This document shows positions 31,401 to 39,638 of a DNA stretch of 50,183 nucleotides, piece after piece. The stretch covers positions 1 to 50,183 of the IMG/VR virus record IMGVR_UViG_3300030118_003880; one strand, written 5' to 3'. Below the pieces are notes generated by a model, which saw nothing but the letters and a program-made list of their open reading frames with translations, did no database searches and was not told where the DNA came from. Each line of letters begins with the position of its first letter. The first letter of the stretch is position 1. This DNA is from a virus. A program made the translations under genes and the position numbers.

Positions 31401-33271
31401 GTGTAATCACTTGCAACACCATTTAAATCTAAATGTTTGACTTTTACATTATAAGTTTTTCCAACAACTACATTTGGTATCAAAGCCGTTGAAACGCCTT
31501 TTCCTACAAAAATATCACCGGTAAAATTTGTGTCCGTAGAAAGTTTATATGCGACTTCCGTACCAATTATTTTATCGCTTTGTATGTTGGTCCAAGATGC
31601 TAAAATATCGGCTTTGAAAGTAGCACCTTCAATTTCACTTCTTTGTGATAAAGATAATCCGGTTGGTGCCGATACCGAATAATCACCGCCATCGTCCCCG
31701 CCGCCTTCATCAATCGGGTCTTGATAATCACTTGTTGCATAATTAAAGACCGCCGCTTCTACTTCTTTTAGATTTAAACGATTACCAATAATAACGGTAT
31801 CGCCTTGATTAGAAACTTCAATAGACGATGATATAACTTCAAAAACTTTTTGACTAAATCCTAGTCTTTCATTTGTCACATATACCCAATCATTAGGTTG
31901 TAATCTAAAAAATTTAAGACTTGTAAAAAGACTTATAGTGGTGGTTTGCCTTTGACTTAGTAAAGAAATTTTAGCTATTCTTTGTGCCATCGTACCGGAA
32001 GTAGTAAATGGCAATTGTACTTCTAACATTTTTTTATAATTCGCCGACGATTCACCCGAAGGTGTGTCATTTGCTAAAAGTGTGGAATCTTCAAAAACAA
32101 TTCCGTCCACACTATTAAAATTATTATTTTTATCAATATGAATTGGTTTTACGGCATTAAAAAGTTCACCGCTTTGCGGATTGGTTGCTACTTGTACCGC
32201 ATCTAATAAATGATCATCGGTAATAGTTAAAGACGGTGTTTGTGAAGCACCGGCAAAAATATTAAATTTACCATTTGTATAAGATATTCTTCCGGCACAA
32301 GAAGAAAGTAAAACTTCTAAGACCGCACTACCATCGGCGGACATATTGGTAAATCCATTACACGTATATCTAGTTTCGGTTCCGGACGGTGCTAAATTTA
32401 CGGTTTGATCGCAAACATTAGCCGCCGCCGCAAATCCACCCGCCGTTGTGGCATCGTTTATTTCTTCGTTTCTTGCTTTCAATCCATAAGTAGTATTTGA
32501 AATATAATCACGAATACACAAAGCCGGATTATCTGAAAATGCCGTTGCATTGGTTCTAGGATCAAAAACCTTTTTACCTTTTATTTCAAAAGATATTTGT
32601 GGTACACCACCACCAAACGCTTCGGCATCAAAAGCCATTTGTATATATACAAAAGCACAATCTTTACCAATATGATTTTGTCCGATACTTGATACTTGGG
32701 CGACCATAAATTGATTCGCCGTAGTTTGCGATCCATCTTCAAAAACAAATCTAATAAGCGTTCCGGAATTGTCAAAAGCATTATCGTTATCGGTATTACG
32801 GAATTTGGAATTTGTGACTTTAAATACAGTTTCACTATTTATAGTCGTGGTGCTTGTGGTTAGGGTAGTATCATTTATTTTTATTTTTTCTAATGATTGA
32901 ATTTCGTGACCGGCTAAAACTATAACACCATGAAATATAGAATTATCGGTACCCGAAGTGGACATATGAACGTATGTACCACCAACCCTACATTGACCAT
33001 ATACTATTTGTCTTGGTGTTATTGCACCCCTAGCCGCAAATTTGGCACCAAAATTATCACCACCGGCGGCGCCACCTTTTGACCCCATGCCACCAACAAG
33101 ACCACCAACTAAGGTAGTTATGAAAGTAAATACCGCCATACCGGTTGCGGTTAATGTGCCGGTAGCGACAAAAGTCAATTGTGTTAAAGTAGCCCCAAAA
33201 CCAACGGTAGCGGCACCGGCGGTAAATACGATAGCCGCCGCAACTAAAGCGGCTTTGATTACCTTAGACAT
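28427..33271 (-). CDS. Tail tip / central fibre protein, lambda J-like (1,614 aa)
   Basis: 1,614 residues, the second largest gene. The N-terminus has a hydrophobic, Gly-rich segment, then 'TPRQIVYGQCRVGGTYV' and a tail-hub region to about residue 520, as in lambda J and GTA gp15. Fibronectin-III-like domains follow (about 530-740). Residues about 830-1240 are tandem repeats with V-G-L-G-N-V and 'NAPNAIKNDQITLS'. The C-terminal 350 residues are beta-rich with another Ig-like domain and a Gly/Ser/Tyr tail. It should form the tail tip and bind the receptor. GGAG precedes the start. Confidence 0.85.
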   Translation of the reverse strand: MSKVIKAALVAAAIVFTAGAATVGFGATLTQLTFVATGTLTATGMAVFTFITTLVGGLVGGMGSKGGAAGGDNFGAKFAARGAITPRQIVYGQCRVGGTYVHMSTSGTDNSIFHGVIVLAGHEIQSLEKIKINDTTLTTSTTTINSETVFKVTNSKFRNTDNDNAFDNSGTLIRFVFEDGSQTTANQFMVAQVSSIGQNHIGKDCAFVYIQMAFDAEAFGGGVPQISFEIKGKKVFDPRTNATAFSDNPALCIRDYISNTTYGLKARNEEINDATTAGGFAAAANVCDQTVNLAPSGTETRYTCNGFTNMSADGSAVLEVLLSSCAGRISYTNGKFNIFAGASQTPSLTITDDHLLDAVQVATNPQSGELFNAVKPIHIDKNNNFNSVDGIVFEDSTLLANDTPSGESSANYKKMLEVQLPFTTSGTMAQRIAKISLLSQRQTTTISLFTSLKFFRLQPNDWVYVTNERLGFSQKVFEVISSSIEVSNQGDTVIIGNRLNLKEVEAAVFNYATSDYQDPIDEGGGDDGGDYSVSAPTGLSLSQRSEIEGATFKADILASWTNIQSDKIIGTEVAYKLSTDTNFTGDIFVGKGVSTALIPNVVVGKTYNVKVKHLDLNGVASDYTTPVNIAITDPSSLAAPTSFTATSNRVGILLKWTNPSNSNLRAIKVYRKTVDSTPTNDTNLVHTMNGEPNAVSRFFQGQMDGLTAGTTYFFWLRAITHNGTHSAFTDSVSGSYSVYDKVDINLSNVEDKSSADIRGEIVESDLVGSGNAFSVKPNKTTFADGSTEGAFNFSLDDGTATGVNVFTSAERTKLDRLRLGQDPSDASKSIQNDDISISKVSGAVRLTGGSGSSSDVSFDNSDVGLGNVLNAAQVKTDLSNAPNAIKNDQITISKDGSGALSLDNAGSGSITLDNSDVGLSNVTNHAQVKDDLSNLTINSSDLEVSSGSLQAKNALKNNQITLSKSGSGALSLSGGGAGSVSFAKGDVGLGNVINAAQVRADLSGAPAGILNSNVDADHVGLGNVTNESKATMFADPTFTGTVAGVSKGMVGLGNVTNDAQVKDDLSNLTINSSDLEVSSGSLQAKNALKNSQISISAGGVLSNAGGGTVTATGLGAVKTDLTNAPNAIKNDQVTLSKDSDGNISLDNAGSGSIFLSKADVGLGNVGNVSVSNIRSGTTATDVGLGNVTNDAQVKLDLTNAPNAIKNNQITLSLSGTTLGLNNAGSGTQTLSKTNVGLSDLDSLESGTGTKLAGIEAGATVGAKLDDNLVDENNNDLASSDVVTSQGTSNDTNNVNSVAKADITGSITGTQTNVANVVQSLAAGTQNINAGALNAGTINTSLLKLDELFLPTEGTATAGQTVNIFSTMTQVSLGSIGDGAGFYMGTVSFDITDAQSDRIRGASIHIDLKSGSTTVYTKYFPIGIKEGNQYYDAGDAFGHGADLPVMHLEFAYFHTSNTALNLFINADSTDTTTTCLVKARAVRFGAETVTFNPTSISAVTGATASSTQDSGTVTVSGFTGTKQVNLSGNSSALVSINGGTFVNAASAGTISANQTFEIRLTASATAGTTRTATVEIGGTAITFSVQTAGTYTPTYSGGGGSGGAGGGFETTTQLN
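29560..30760 (-). repeat. Tandem coding repeats in the tail-tip gene
   Basis: About eight imperfect units share V-G-L-x-N-V followed by A-Q-V-K-x-D-L and a 'ITLSKxGSGxLSLDNAGSGS' segment. The block 'NLTINSSDLEVSSGSLQAKN' occurs twice nearly unchanged. Such repeats are seen in phage fibre shafts and change length easily. Confidence 0.75.
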
Positions 33272-33704
33272 TTAATCTCCAAGCGTGGGTAATTTCAATT
33301 TCTTGTTTACAATGTAATCCGGAATCTTCTACACACAAAGCACCATTTCCATCATGTATAGCACTTATAGAATCGCCATCGCCACCTAATATTTTGAATA
33401 CAATAAGATCGCCTTTGGTAGCAAAAGGTGGTTGAATCTTGGACCAACCCTTCTTTTTTTTCATGGCATTTTCTATTCCTTGCGCTAATCCTTTGCCATT
33501 AGATAATTTATCTATTGCTTTAAATGCTTCTTCTTCGGTTTTCCAATTCTTCCATGATTTAGGTAAAAGGCTTTCACCGGTGATTTTTTTGACTAAAGCA
33601 TTTGACATACAAATACAGTCCCAAGAACCCCAAGCAAAAGGTTTATTTTTATGCTTGTCTATAAATTCGGCAAAATCAATTTCCCAATCTATTTTCTTTT
33701 TCAT
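33264..33704 (-). CDS. NlpC/P60-like tail peptidase (DUF6950 type)
   Basis: 146 residues. 'FAWGSWDCICMSNALVKKITG' holds the presumed catalytic Cys, and a histidine occurs in 'ISAIHDGNG', as in the short P60-like proteins (DUF6950) next to tail-hub genes. It corresponds by position to GTA gp14. The role would be local peptidoglycan cleavage during DNA entry. TAATG overlap with the upstream gene. Confidence 0.75.
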   Translation of the reverse strand: MKKKIDWEIDFAEFIDKHKNKPFAWGSWDCICMSNALVKKITGESLLPKSWKNWKTEEEAFKAIDKLSNGKGLAQGIENAMKKKKGWSKIQPPFATKGDLIVFKILGGDGDSISAIHDGNGALCVEDSGLHCKQEIEITHAWRLNV

Positions 33705-34345
33705 TATTTTAAAGCTATATTCCTATTTACATTATCATTACGACCACCGCCACCGCCGCCGCCACCGCCGCCGCTAGTATTAGATCTACCCCAAACAATT
33801 TCTTTATCTTGTAATGATGCTACTTGATTAAAAAAAAGATCGCCGGTATGTAAAAATTCTTGACTTTCTTTTGTGTTTCTAAGATTAGATGGTCTTTGTA
33901 GGTCAATCAATCTATTTTCGGCTTGTATGCTTATTGTAGCGCCTTCCGGCGTATCGTTTACGGTCATTGAAGTCATACGTCCTTTGAATAAAACAATTGT
34001 ACCGGCGACTTCTAAGGACCCACCCATAAGATAACCAATGAAGCAAGTTATATCCCTATTTTGATAATTTTCCGTCAACGCAAGATTTAGTACGCTAGAA
34101 TCCATACCCGTTAATGAAACTTGCATACCGGCGGAAGAAAGATCGGAAGATTCTTCGGCGGGTTGCACGGATAGCAATTGTCCGGCACCTAAATAAGTTT
34201 CACTATCAAAAGCCAAATCTTCGGTGCCATTCCATACCCTAATAACTTCGGTATCAAATTCCGCTTTCAAAGCAAGAAAAATTTGTTCGTCGTCTTGCCC
34301 TAACCTATTTTCTAAATGGGTATTTATTCCCGTTCTTGTAGCCAA
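33704..34345 (-). CDS. Tail hub protein with polyglycine linker
   Basis: 213 residues. TTG start at 34345 with GGAGGT seven bases upstream. 'FDTEVIRVWNGTEDLAFDSETYLGAGQLLSV', 'GMQVSLTGMDSSVLNLAL', 'MTVNDTPEGATISIQAENRLIDLQRPSNLR' and 'DKEIVWG' form a pattern I know from baseplate-hub proteins just upstream of the P60 gene. A run of ten Gly follows, then a short basic tail. Position equals GTA gp13. Confidence 0.7.
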   Translation of the reverse strand: MATRTGINTHLENRLGQDDEQIFLALKAEFDTEVIRVWNGTEDLAFDSETYLGAGQLLSVQPAEESSDLSSAGMQVSLTGMDSSVLNLALTENYQNRDITCFIGYLMGGSLEVAGTIVLFKGRMTSMTVNDTPEGATISIQAENRLIDLQRPSNLRNTKESQEFLHTGDLFFNQVASLQDKEIVWGRSNTSGGGGGGGGGGRNDNVNRNIALK

Positions 34346-35218
34346 TCAAATTACCTCCACAACCGAAAAACTAATTCCGTAATTAGAAATCTTGTCGGCT
34401 TTCCAATTTACTTCATTACCGGCTAATCTAAATAAACCTTTTGGGTTTGCAAATCTAACAAAATTACCGGCAAAGTTAGTTCTTAATTTTGGTTGTATTG
34501 CAACGGAAAAATCGTTTTTATCACCGCTTTGGTTTGTTTCCGTCGCATCTTCGGTCACATAAACTAATTGTATTGGGTCAACGGCGTTGTTTGTTGAACT
34601 ACCAAGTAAACCTAAATAATCACCTTGTTTAATTGTACCCGTAGCGACGTTTGTGGTCGCACGTAAGGACAATGCTTCGGCACCTTTGACGTTTTGCTTG
34701 ACCTTACAACTTGCGGTGTTAGATTCGGTTGTAAGGGTGCTATCGGTCACGACAACCGTATTACTTGTGACGGTGGTTATTTTGTGTGTGCCGTTATTTT
34801 CTTCATTTGTAGCACCGGTAATATGAATAAAATCACCAACCCTAGCGGCACCAAAAGTAGAAGCGTTTGCGGTCACCGTGCTACCCGAAAAAGAAAGTGT
34901 CACATCATCATTATTAATTCTTTGTTCACCTTTTAAAAATGTTCCGTTAAATGTTCCCATATTTACTAAAGCGTCCGGATCCGCAAAATGAAAATTATTT
35001 ATTGGTCCTTTACAATTCAAAAGAAAACTTTGCCATTGTACGGCTTGTGATCTTCGCATTGGCGGTAAAGAAAAATTGCCTTGCCAAAATACACCGTCAA
35101 ATTCTTGGTTTCTTTGTTTTCCCGTAAATGGTGAAACCGTAGTTCCAATAGTTCTAAACAATGAAAATTCACTTGATGTAAAGTTTGGAGAACTTGGCAT
35201 AGTAATAATTTTAGCCAC
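34346..35218 (-). CDS. Distal-tail-like protein
   Basis: About 290 residues from GTG 35218, which has AGGGGG at good spacing; ATG 35200 is the alternative. 'FTSSEFSLFRTIGTTVSPFTGKQ', 'FWQGNFSLPPMRRSQAVQWQSFLL' and 'INNFHFADPDA' are typical of distal tail adaptor proteins, which sit between tail tube and hub. The C-terminal half is beta-rich. It lies between the tape measure and hub genes, where GTA gp12 lies. Confidence 0.7.
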   Translation of the reverse strand: MAKIITMPSSPNFTSSEFSLFRTIGTTVSPFTGKQRNQEFDGVFWQGNFSLPPMRRSQAVQWQSFLLNCKGPINNFHFADPDALVNMGTFNGTFLKGEQRINNDDVTLSFSGSTVTANASTFGAARVGDFIHITGATNEENNGTHKITTVTSNTVVVTDSTLTTESNTASCKVKQNVKGAEALSLRATTNVATGTIKQGDYLGLLGSSTNNAVDPIQLVYVTEDATETNQSGDKNDFSVAIQPKLRTNFAGNFVRFANPKGLFRLAGNEVNWKADKISNYGISFSVVEVI

Positions 35219-37202
35219 CTGATAACCCCCTTCTAAAAGCGCCACCTCTTGCCGACGCTTCTAGCACCGCACCTTTAGCGACTTCGGCAATTTGCGGCAT
35301 CATGTTTCTAACTTCCGCCCTTACGGTTGGAACAACGCCGGTTGAAAAATTAATATCTTGTTGTATTACTACCGGTGGTCCACCACCGCCAACCGCATTT
35401 CTTGTATTCATAGAATTTAAAAGATTTCCCGTTGTGTGTGGTACAAATATTTCCGGTCCACTTTCACCAACTAAAGTAGGCATATTCATATGAACCCTAC
35501 CGCCACTTTGACCGGTATCGGTTGTAGCTTTTTTGACTTTCATGCCGTCGGGGCTAAATTGTAAAGTGTCAAAAGTACCCGCACCAAATATACTATTTAA
35601 AATTGTGTTCACTACCGCTAACTGCATAAATGTAGCTATTATTTGTGAAACAAGTGTTTTTGTAAAATCACGGAAACTTTCTAAAGCATCTTCACCGTCT
35701 AATAAAGATTTTACAAAATCGTTTGTGAAAGAATGTGCGGCTTGTGCAATTGCATCTTGCATATGTTCGGACATTGTTGCGGTTTCTTCTAATTCTTTGG
35801 GTACATCAAGTTCCACAAACTCTTTCATACGGTCTAATTCATCATCGGTAAAAAATAAAGCACCGTCTTTATCAACTACGCCTTTGAAGCCCAAGATCAT
35901 ATCTACGGTTTCTTTAAGTTTTTCGGCGGGATCTCTTGAATCTTCAAGAATTTTCTCCATTTTTGAAAGATTAGATATTTGGTCGGTCGTAGCCGTTTTT
36001 TGACCTTTTTCATCTAATTCTATGGACTTTTGTTTTTCTTCATTTATTGCTTGAAGCAACCTTATTTCGTGTGTACGTAATTCCTTAATTTCGTCAGCAT
36101 GATCTTGAAATCGTCTTGTGGTTGACAATTGCAAAGAATCTTTTGTACTTACAACAAAATTCTTTTGTACGTCCATTGCGTCTTTTTGTGCTTGTTTTAA
36201 CCTAATTATTCTAGCTTGAACTTCTGCCAATAATTCTTTGTCTGTCTTGGCTTCGGTAAGTTCAACTTCGCTATCATCGGCTAATCTGACAAATTCGCCG
36301 GATCCTTTTGTTTCACTTATGCCAAGATCCGATAAAGTTCTTTCATTACGCAAATCACGTAGCGCCCTAGATATAGATTCGGCAATGGAAGTCATACGAT
36401 CCGCCATTCGTTTTAGCATATCGCCTATGCCGGATTTAAATAATTCGTCGCCTAAAACTTTAAATGCAATTTGCATATTGGACGCTTTAGTAGATAGGTT
36501 GTCCATTTTGGACATCATTGCACCACCAAAGTCCCTTTCAAGAACTTTTAATAATCCTTCTTGGATAATTCTTGATCCTTCCGCCGTTTGACCAAAAGTA
36601 GAAAGTTCGGTTCTTGATTTTCCTATTTCTTTTTCTAACCTACCGAATATATCAATACCCCTATCGTTGATTCGGTTAAGTTCTACAAGTGAAGCACCAC
36701 CGGCGGCGGATCTTTGGAAGAATGTAATTAAGGCTTCAAAAGTACCTTTTTGGTCCGTAGCAATAGAAGCGGTATCCGCAAAAGTTTGAAGCATTTTTAC
36801 GGTAGGTTCTATACCCGCACTTTTTAAACCTATAAATGCTTTTGTGACATCATCTATTTGGAATGGTGTTGTTTGTGCGAATTGTGTGATTTCCGCAAGT
36901 GCTTTATCCCCCGCTTGTGCGCTTCCAAAAACAATATCTAAAGAATCTTTAAGATCTTCAAATACCATACCGGCTTGTGCGACTTTGTTAAGTGCGGTAC
37001 CAATACCGGCAACGGCGGCGGCGGCGGCTAACGCTTTACCTTTTATACCGGCTAATGCACCGGCGGTAGCGGCACCGGTGGCTTTTGCTTTACCGCTTAC
37101 ACCACCAAGATCGCCTTTAAGCCTACCTAAAGCCGCATTAAGGCTTTTGGTATCCGCCTTGATCCGTACTATTAAACTATCTAATTCCGTTCCTTGTGCC
37201 AT
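35211..37202 (-). CDS. Tail tape measure protein
   Basis: 663 residues. The conserved N-terminal tape-measure domain is present ('AQTTPFQIDDVTKAFIGLKSAGIEP', 'GASLVELNRINDRGIDIFG'). An Ala/Gly-rich hydrophobic stretch is near residue 50. A long helical middle follows and the end has 'LVGESGPEIFVPHTTG', typical of TP901-type proteins. At about 0.15 nm per residue the length predicts a tail near 100 nm, a short siphovirus tail. Confidence 0.9.
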   Translation of the reverse strand: MAQGTELDSLIVRIKADTKSLNAALGRLKGDLGGVSGKAKATGAATAGALAGIKGKALAAAAAVAGIGTALNKVAQAGMVFEDLKDSLDIVFGSAQAGDKALAEITQFAQTTPFQIDDVTKAFIGLKSAGIEPTVKMLQTFADTASIATDQKGTFEALITFFQRSAAGGASLVELNRINDRGIDIFGRLEKEIGKSRTELSTFGQTAEGSRIIQEGLLKVLERDFGGAMMSKMDNLSTKASNMQIAFKVLGDELFKSGIGDMLKRMADRMTSIAESISRALRDLRNERTLSDLGISETKGSGEFVRLADDSEVELTEAKTDKELLAEVQARIIRLKQAQKDAMDVQKNFVVSTKDSLQLSTTRRFQDHADEIKELRTHEIRLLQAINEEKQKSIELDEKGQKTATTDQISNLSKMEKILEDSRDPAEKLKETVDMILGFKGVVDKDGALFFTDDELDRMKEFVELDVPKELEETATMSEHMQDAIAQAAHSFTNDFVKSLLDGEDALESFRDFTKTLVSQIIATFMQLAVVNTILNSIFGAGTFDTLQFSPDGMKVKKATTDTGQSGGRVHMNMPTLVGESGPEIFVPHTTGNLLNSMNTRNAVGGGGPPVVIQQDINFSTGVVPTVRAEVRNMMPQIAEVAKGAVLEASARGGAFRRGLSGG

Positions 37203-37204
37203 AT

Positions 37205-37417
37205 CTAGTCGGGGTATAATTCCATAAGTTCTTTCATTCTATCGGACGTCATTGGTTCGGGTTTTTCGTCGGGTCCGGCGTGAAATTGTTTAAATCCGCT
37301 TACGGCAAAATAAACTTCTTGTGGTGATAATTGCCAAAAATCAATAGGTCGCATACCCATCATTCCTACGCAAATTTTATAAAAAAGTGACCAATCTATT
37401 CGGTCATTACCGGTCAT
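37205..37417 (-). CDS. Tail assembly chaperone, small (70 aa)
   Basis: 70 residues. 'WSLFYKICVGMMGMRPIDFWQLSPQEVYFAVSGF' matches the GTA-type small chaperone encoded just before the tape measure. ATGA-coupled to the gene upstream; I see no need for a frameshift because both have their own start. It should bind the tape measure during tail assembly. Confidence 0.78.
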   Translation of the reverse strand: MTGNDRIDWSLFYKICVGMMGMRPIDFWQLSPQEVYFAVSGFKQFHAGPDEKPEPMTSDRMKELMELYPD

Positions 37418-37758
37418 TTGTCGGGATTTTTTTTTACATCTGAATCTTCATCAATGTCGGTTAAGGCACCGGCAACCATTTCGGCTACCTTGACCGTTGC
37501 TTTTGCAATGCCTTCTTTGGTCAATAGTTCTTTGATTTTGGCTTCGTTAAAATCATTGCCACCACCACGAAGGGCGTGTAAAAGAATGACAATAAGCCAA
37601 TTTATGCGTACACGTGCATTAGTAAGATCCGTCACGATCTCTATAATTCCAAGACCTAATTGCGTTTCTATCTTGACTAACGCATCAATTGTTAATCTAG
37701 CTTTAAGTGTTTCACCACCTATAACTAATTCTACTTCACCCGCTAGTGGATTCATCAT
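37414..37758 (-). CDS. Tail assembly chaperone, GTA gp10-like (114 aa)
   Basis: 114 residues from ATG 37758. 'PLAGEVELVIGGETLKARLTIDALVKIETQLG' and 'LHALRGGGNDFNEAKIKELL' match the gene-transfer-agent tail chaperone family. It lies between the tail tube and tape measure genes. AAGGAG is ten bases upstream. Confidence 0.78.
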   Translation of the reverse strand: MMNPLAGEVELVIGGETLKARLTIDALVKIETQLGLGIIEIVTDLTNARVRINWLIVILLHALRGGGNDFNEAKIKELLTKEGIAKATVKVAEMVAGALTDIDEDSDVKKNPDK

Positions 37759-37972
37759 CTGATTTCTTCTCCTTTTCTTGACTTGCACCTGCAAGATTAA
37801 GACTTACCATTGCACCACCTAATATTCCGTGTGAATGTAAGACTTTCATTTCTTTATTATCTACTTTGATAGAATCGCCAACTTCGGCATACGGCATTTC
37901 AAGAACATTGTCCTCTAATCTACCGTCTAATGAAACTTTGCCTACTTTAACTTTTACTTGTTTCCAAGCCAT
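37736..37972 (-). CDS. Small tail-region protein (78 aa)
   Basis: 78 residues, beta-rich in the first 60 ('WKQVKVKVGKVSLDGRLEDNVLEMPYAEVGDSIKV'), then a charged tail of Lys, Glu, Asp and Ser. Not recognised. It overlaps the chaperone start by 23 bp, so it is part of the tail operon, and could be an additional tail or tube-associated factor. Confidence 0.5.
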   Translation of the reverse strand: MAWKQVKVKVGKVSLDGRLEDNVLEMPYAEVGDSIKVDNKEMKVLHSHGILGGAMVSLNLAGASQEKEKKSDDESTSG

Positions 37973-37984
37973 ATTCTACCCTTA

Positions 37985-38428
37985 TTATAATGCCGCATAT
38001 GTAATATAACCGGCTGATTCAAAACTCATTGAATAAGTCACTTCCCCATTATGTTCACCCGCATATTCAAGCGAAGTAATTTGGAAAGCACCTGTCAATT
38101 CCCCGAAATGTGGGATCTTAAATCTAAAGTTAGTAAAAGCCGCCGTGTTTGCGTTTGTTCCATCGGTAGTATTTTGTTGTGCGAAAAAATCCGCCCTTAC
38201 ATTTTCTTCCGTTGCGGAATCTGTAAACACACCACTTGCGGTTATGGATACACTATTCATACCCGCACCCGCTAATAATGCACGGTGTCCTAAACTATCT
38301 TTATTGGTTATATCTACGGATTCGTCATTCAAAGTTATTGTTGTTGATCTAAGACCACCAATTGTCACATAAGTAGATCCGGTGGTATTGACCAACAAAA
38401 GCATATCTAAACCTTTTTGTGCCGCCAT
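37985..38428 (-). CDS. Major tail tube protein (TP901-1 / GTA gp9 type)
   Basis: 147 residues. 'TTITLNDESVDITNKDS', 'GVFTDSATEENVRADFF' and 'FQITSLEYAGEHNGEVTYSMSFESAG' match the tube-protein pattern. Size is normal for the GTA-like group. It is preceded by the tail terminator and followed by chaperones, as expected. It polymerises around the tape measure. Confidence 0.88.
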   Translation of the reverse strand: MAAQKGLDMLLLVNTTGSTYVTIGGLRSTTITLNDESVDITNKDSLGHRALLAGAGMNSVSITASGVFTDSATEENVRADFFAQQNTTDGTNANTAAFTNFRFKIPHFGELTGAFQITSLEYAGEHNGEVTYSMSFESAGYITYAAL

Positions 38429-38446
38429 AGTTTTTCTCCTATAAAA

Positions 38447-38848
38447 TTAGCTTCCTAATATTATTGCACGGAATCTCATAACACCATGTCTTGTAATTCC
38501 ATCTGGATCTCTCATTATGTCACTAAATTCAAATCTAAGGTTAATTAAATTAAATCCCGTGACTGTTAGATTAATATTGTGAAGCAAATCGTGTATCTTG
38601 TCCATAATTTGCTTCGTTTCTTTTGATCCTTTGTATTGTGACCAAACATGAATATTTACGGTAAAGTCGCCGCCTTGTATATCTTTAACACTAAAATCTA
38701 CCGCCGTTTCTTCACCTAATACGATATATGGATAACTTGCACTTTGCGGCACATCATCAAAAACACCACAACTTAAATCGCTTGTGACGGCGCTTACATT
38801 CAATGCGGAAAAGATTGCTTGTTGTAATGGAAATTGACCTATACTCAT
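38447..38848 (-). CDS. Tail terminator protein, DUF3168-like
   Basis: 133 residues. 'QAIFSALN', 'GVFDDVPQSASYPYIVLGEETAVDFS' and 'FTVNIHVWSQYKGSKETKQIMDKIHDLL' are characteristic of the DUF3168 tail-completion family. It caps the tail tube and joins it to the head. ATGA overlap with the upstream gene. Confidence 0.87.
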   Translation of the reverse strand: MSIGQFPLQQAIFSALNVSAVTSDLSCGVFDDVPQSASYPYIVLGEETAVDFSVKDIQGGDFTVNIHVWSQYKGSKETKQIMDKIHDLLHNINLTVTGFNLINLRFEFSDIMRDPDGITRHGVMRFRAIILGS

Positions 38849-39309
38849 TTTTTACCTATCCCCCTAAATGCACCCCTTCTTCTAAAAATACGTTTTATTT
38901 TGCTTTTATTTTCTTCTAACGTAGGGAATAAAAATGGTCTAGGTTGCATTTTAGTAGTACCAAATTCTAAAGATTTTGCGTATGGTGCCGACGCTATTAT
39001 TGATCCTATTGCACCACCACCCGCCATTGGTCTAACTTCTATATTAATATTGTTTTTTAGTTCGCCCATAAAAGTAGCCGGTGGATCAAAAGGTCTTGAT
39101 GCGGTACCTTCTATTCTTTGACCATTGAAATATCTAACATATGGTTCGCCTTTACCTGCTTGATTAAGTTTCTTTACAACGTTATTTTTTACCATATTTA
39201 CCGCCGTCAACATTCTTTTTTGCATTACGGCAGATCTTTGTATTCTAGTTAATTTATTAATTAGACCGCCCGTACCTTCAACCCTAAAATCAAAATCACC
39301 CTTTGCCAT
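38845..39309 (-). CDS. HK97 gp10-like tail completion protein
   Basis: 154 residues. 'GLINKLTRIQRSAVMQKRMLTAVNMVKNNV' and 'YAKSLEFGTTKMQPRPFLFPTLEENKSKI' follow the HK97 gp10 family. The C-terminus is very basic ('FRRRGAFRGIGKK'). It lies between head-closure and tail-terminator genes with ATGA/TAATG overlaps. Confidence 0.83.
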   Translation of the reverse strand: MAKGDFDFRVEGTGGLINKLTRIQRSAVMQKRMLTAVNMVKNNVVKKLNQAGKGEPYVRYFNGQRIEGTASRPFDPPATFMGELKNNINIEVRPMAGGGAIGSIIASAPYAKSLEFGTTKMQPRPFLFPTLEENKSKIKRIFRRRGAFRGIGKK

Positions 39310-39638
39310 TAGCTTACTTCCCCCTCATTGCAAACTAATTTATAGAAACGATCCCTTTCATCAACATTTATTATTTGACGAATATTGAATAATCTATTTT
39401 CGTATTTGATTCGGTATGCGGTAGAAATATCGCTTCTATGACGGATAAATATGTTGTGTGTGGTCCTATCTTGGACCTTGCCTTGTCTATATTGTTCCGC
39501 CCCACTTTGCGGTCTTATATCGGCGAATATTTGCGCTATTGTGCTATATGATTGTGACCTACCACCACCACCGTCGGCGGTGTCAGTAGCTTTTTGCAAA
39601 TCTACTTTATATCTTAATCTTCCAATATTTGTAGCCAT
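39309..39638 (-). CDS. Head closure / head-tail adaptor protein
   Basis: 109 residues. 'GRLRYKVDLQKATDTADGGGG', 'IFADIRPQSGAEQYRQGKVQ', 'RHRSDISTAYRIKYENRLFNIRQIINVDERDRFYKL' is the typical SPP1 gp16-like head closure family. Small beta-barrel protein that plugs the connector. TAATG overlaps on both sides. Confidence 0.88.
   Translation of the reverse strand: MATNIGRLRYKVDLQKATDTADGGGGRSQSYSTIAQIFADIRPQSGAEQYRQGKVQDRTTHNIFIRHRSDISTAYRIKYENRLFNIRQIINVDERDRFYKLVCNEGEVS

Noticed and set aside
33439-33777. Plus-strand 112-codon frame with His/Arg-rich end
   Set aside because: Antisense to the P60-like gene and to the polyglycine codons of the hub gene.
37205-37758. Programmed frameshift between the two tail chaperones
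   Set aside because: The second gene has its own ATG in an ATGA overlap and I see no clear slippery heptamer at the junction.
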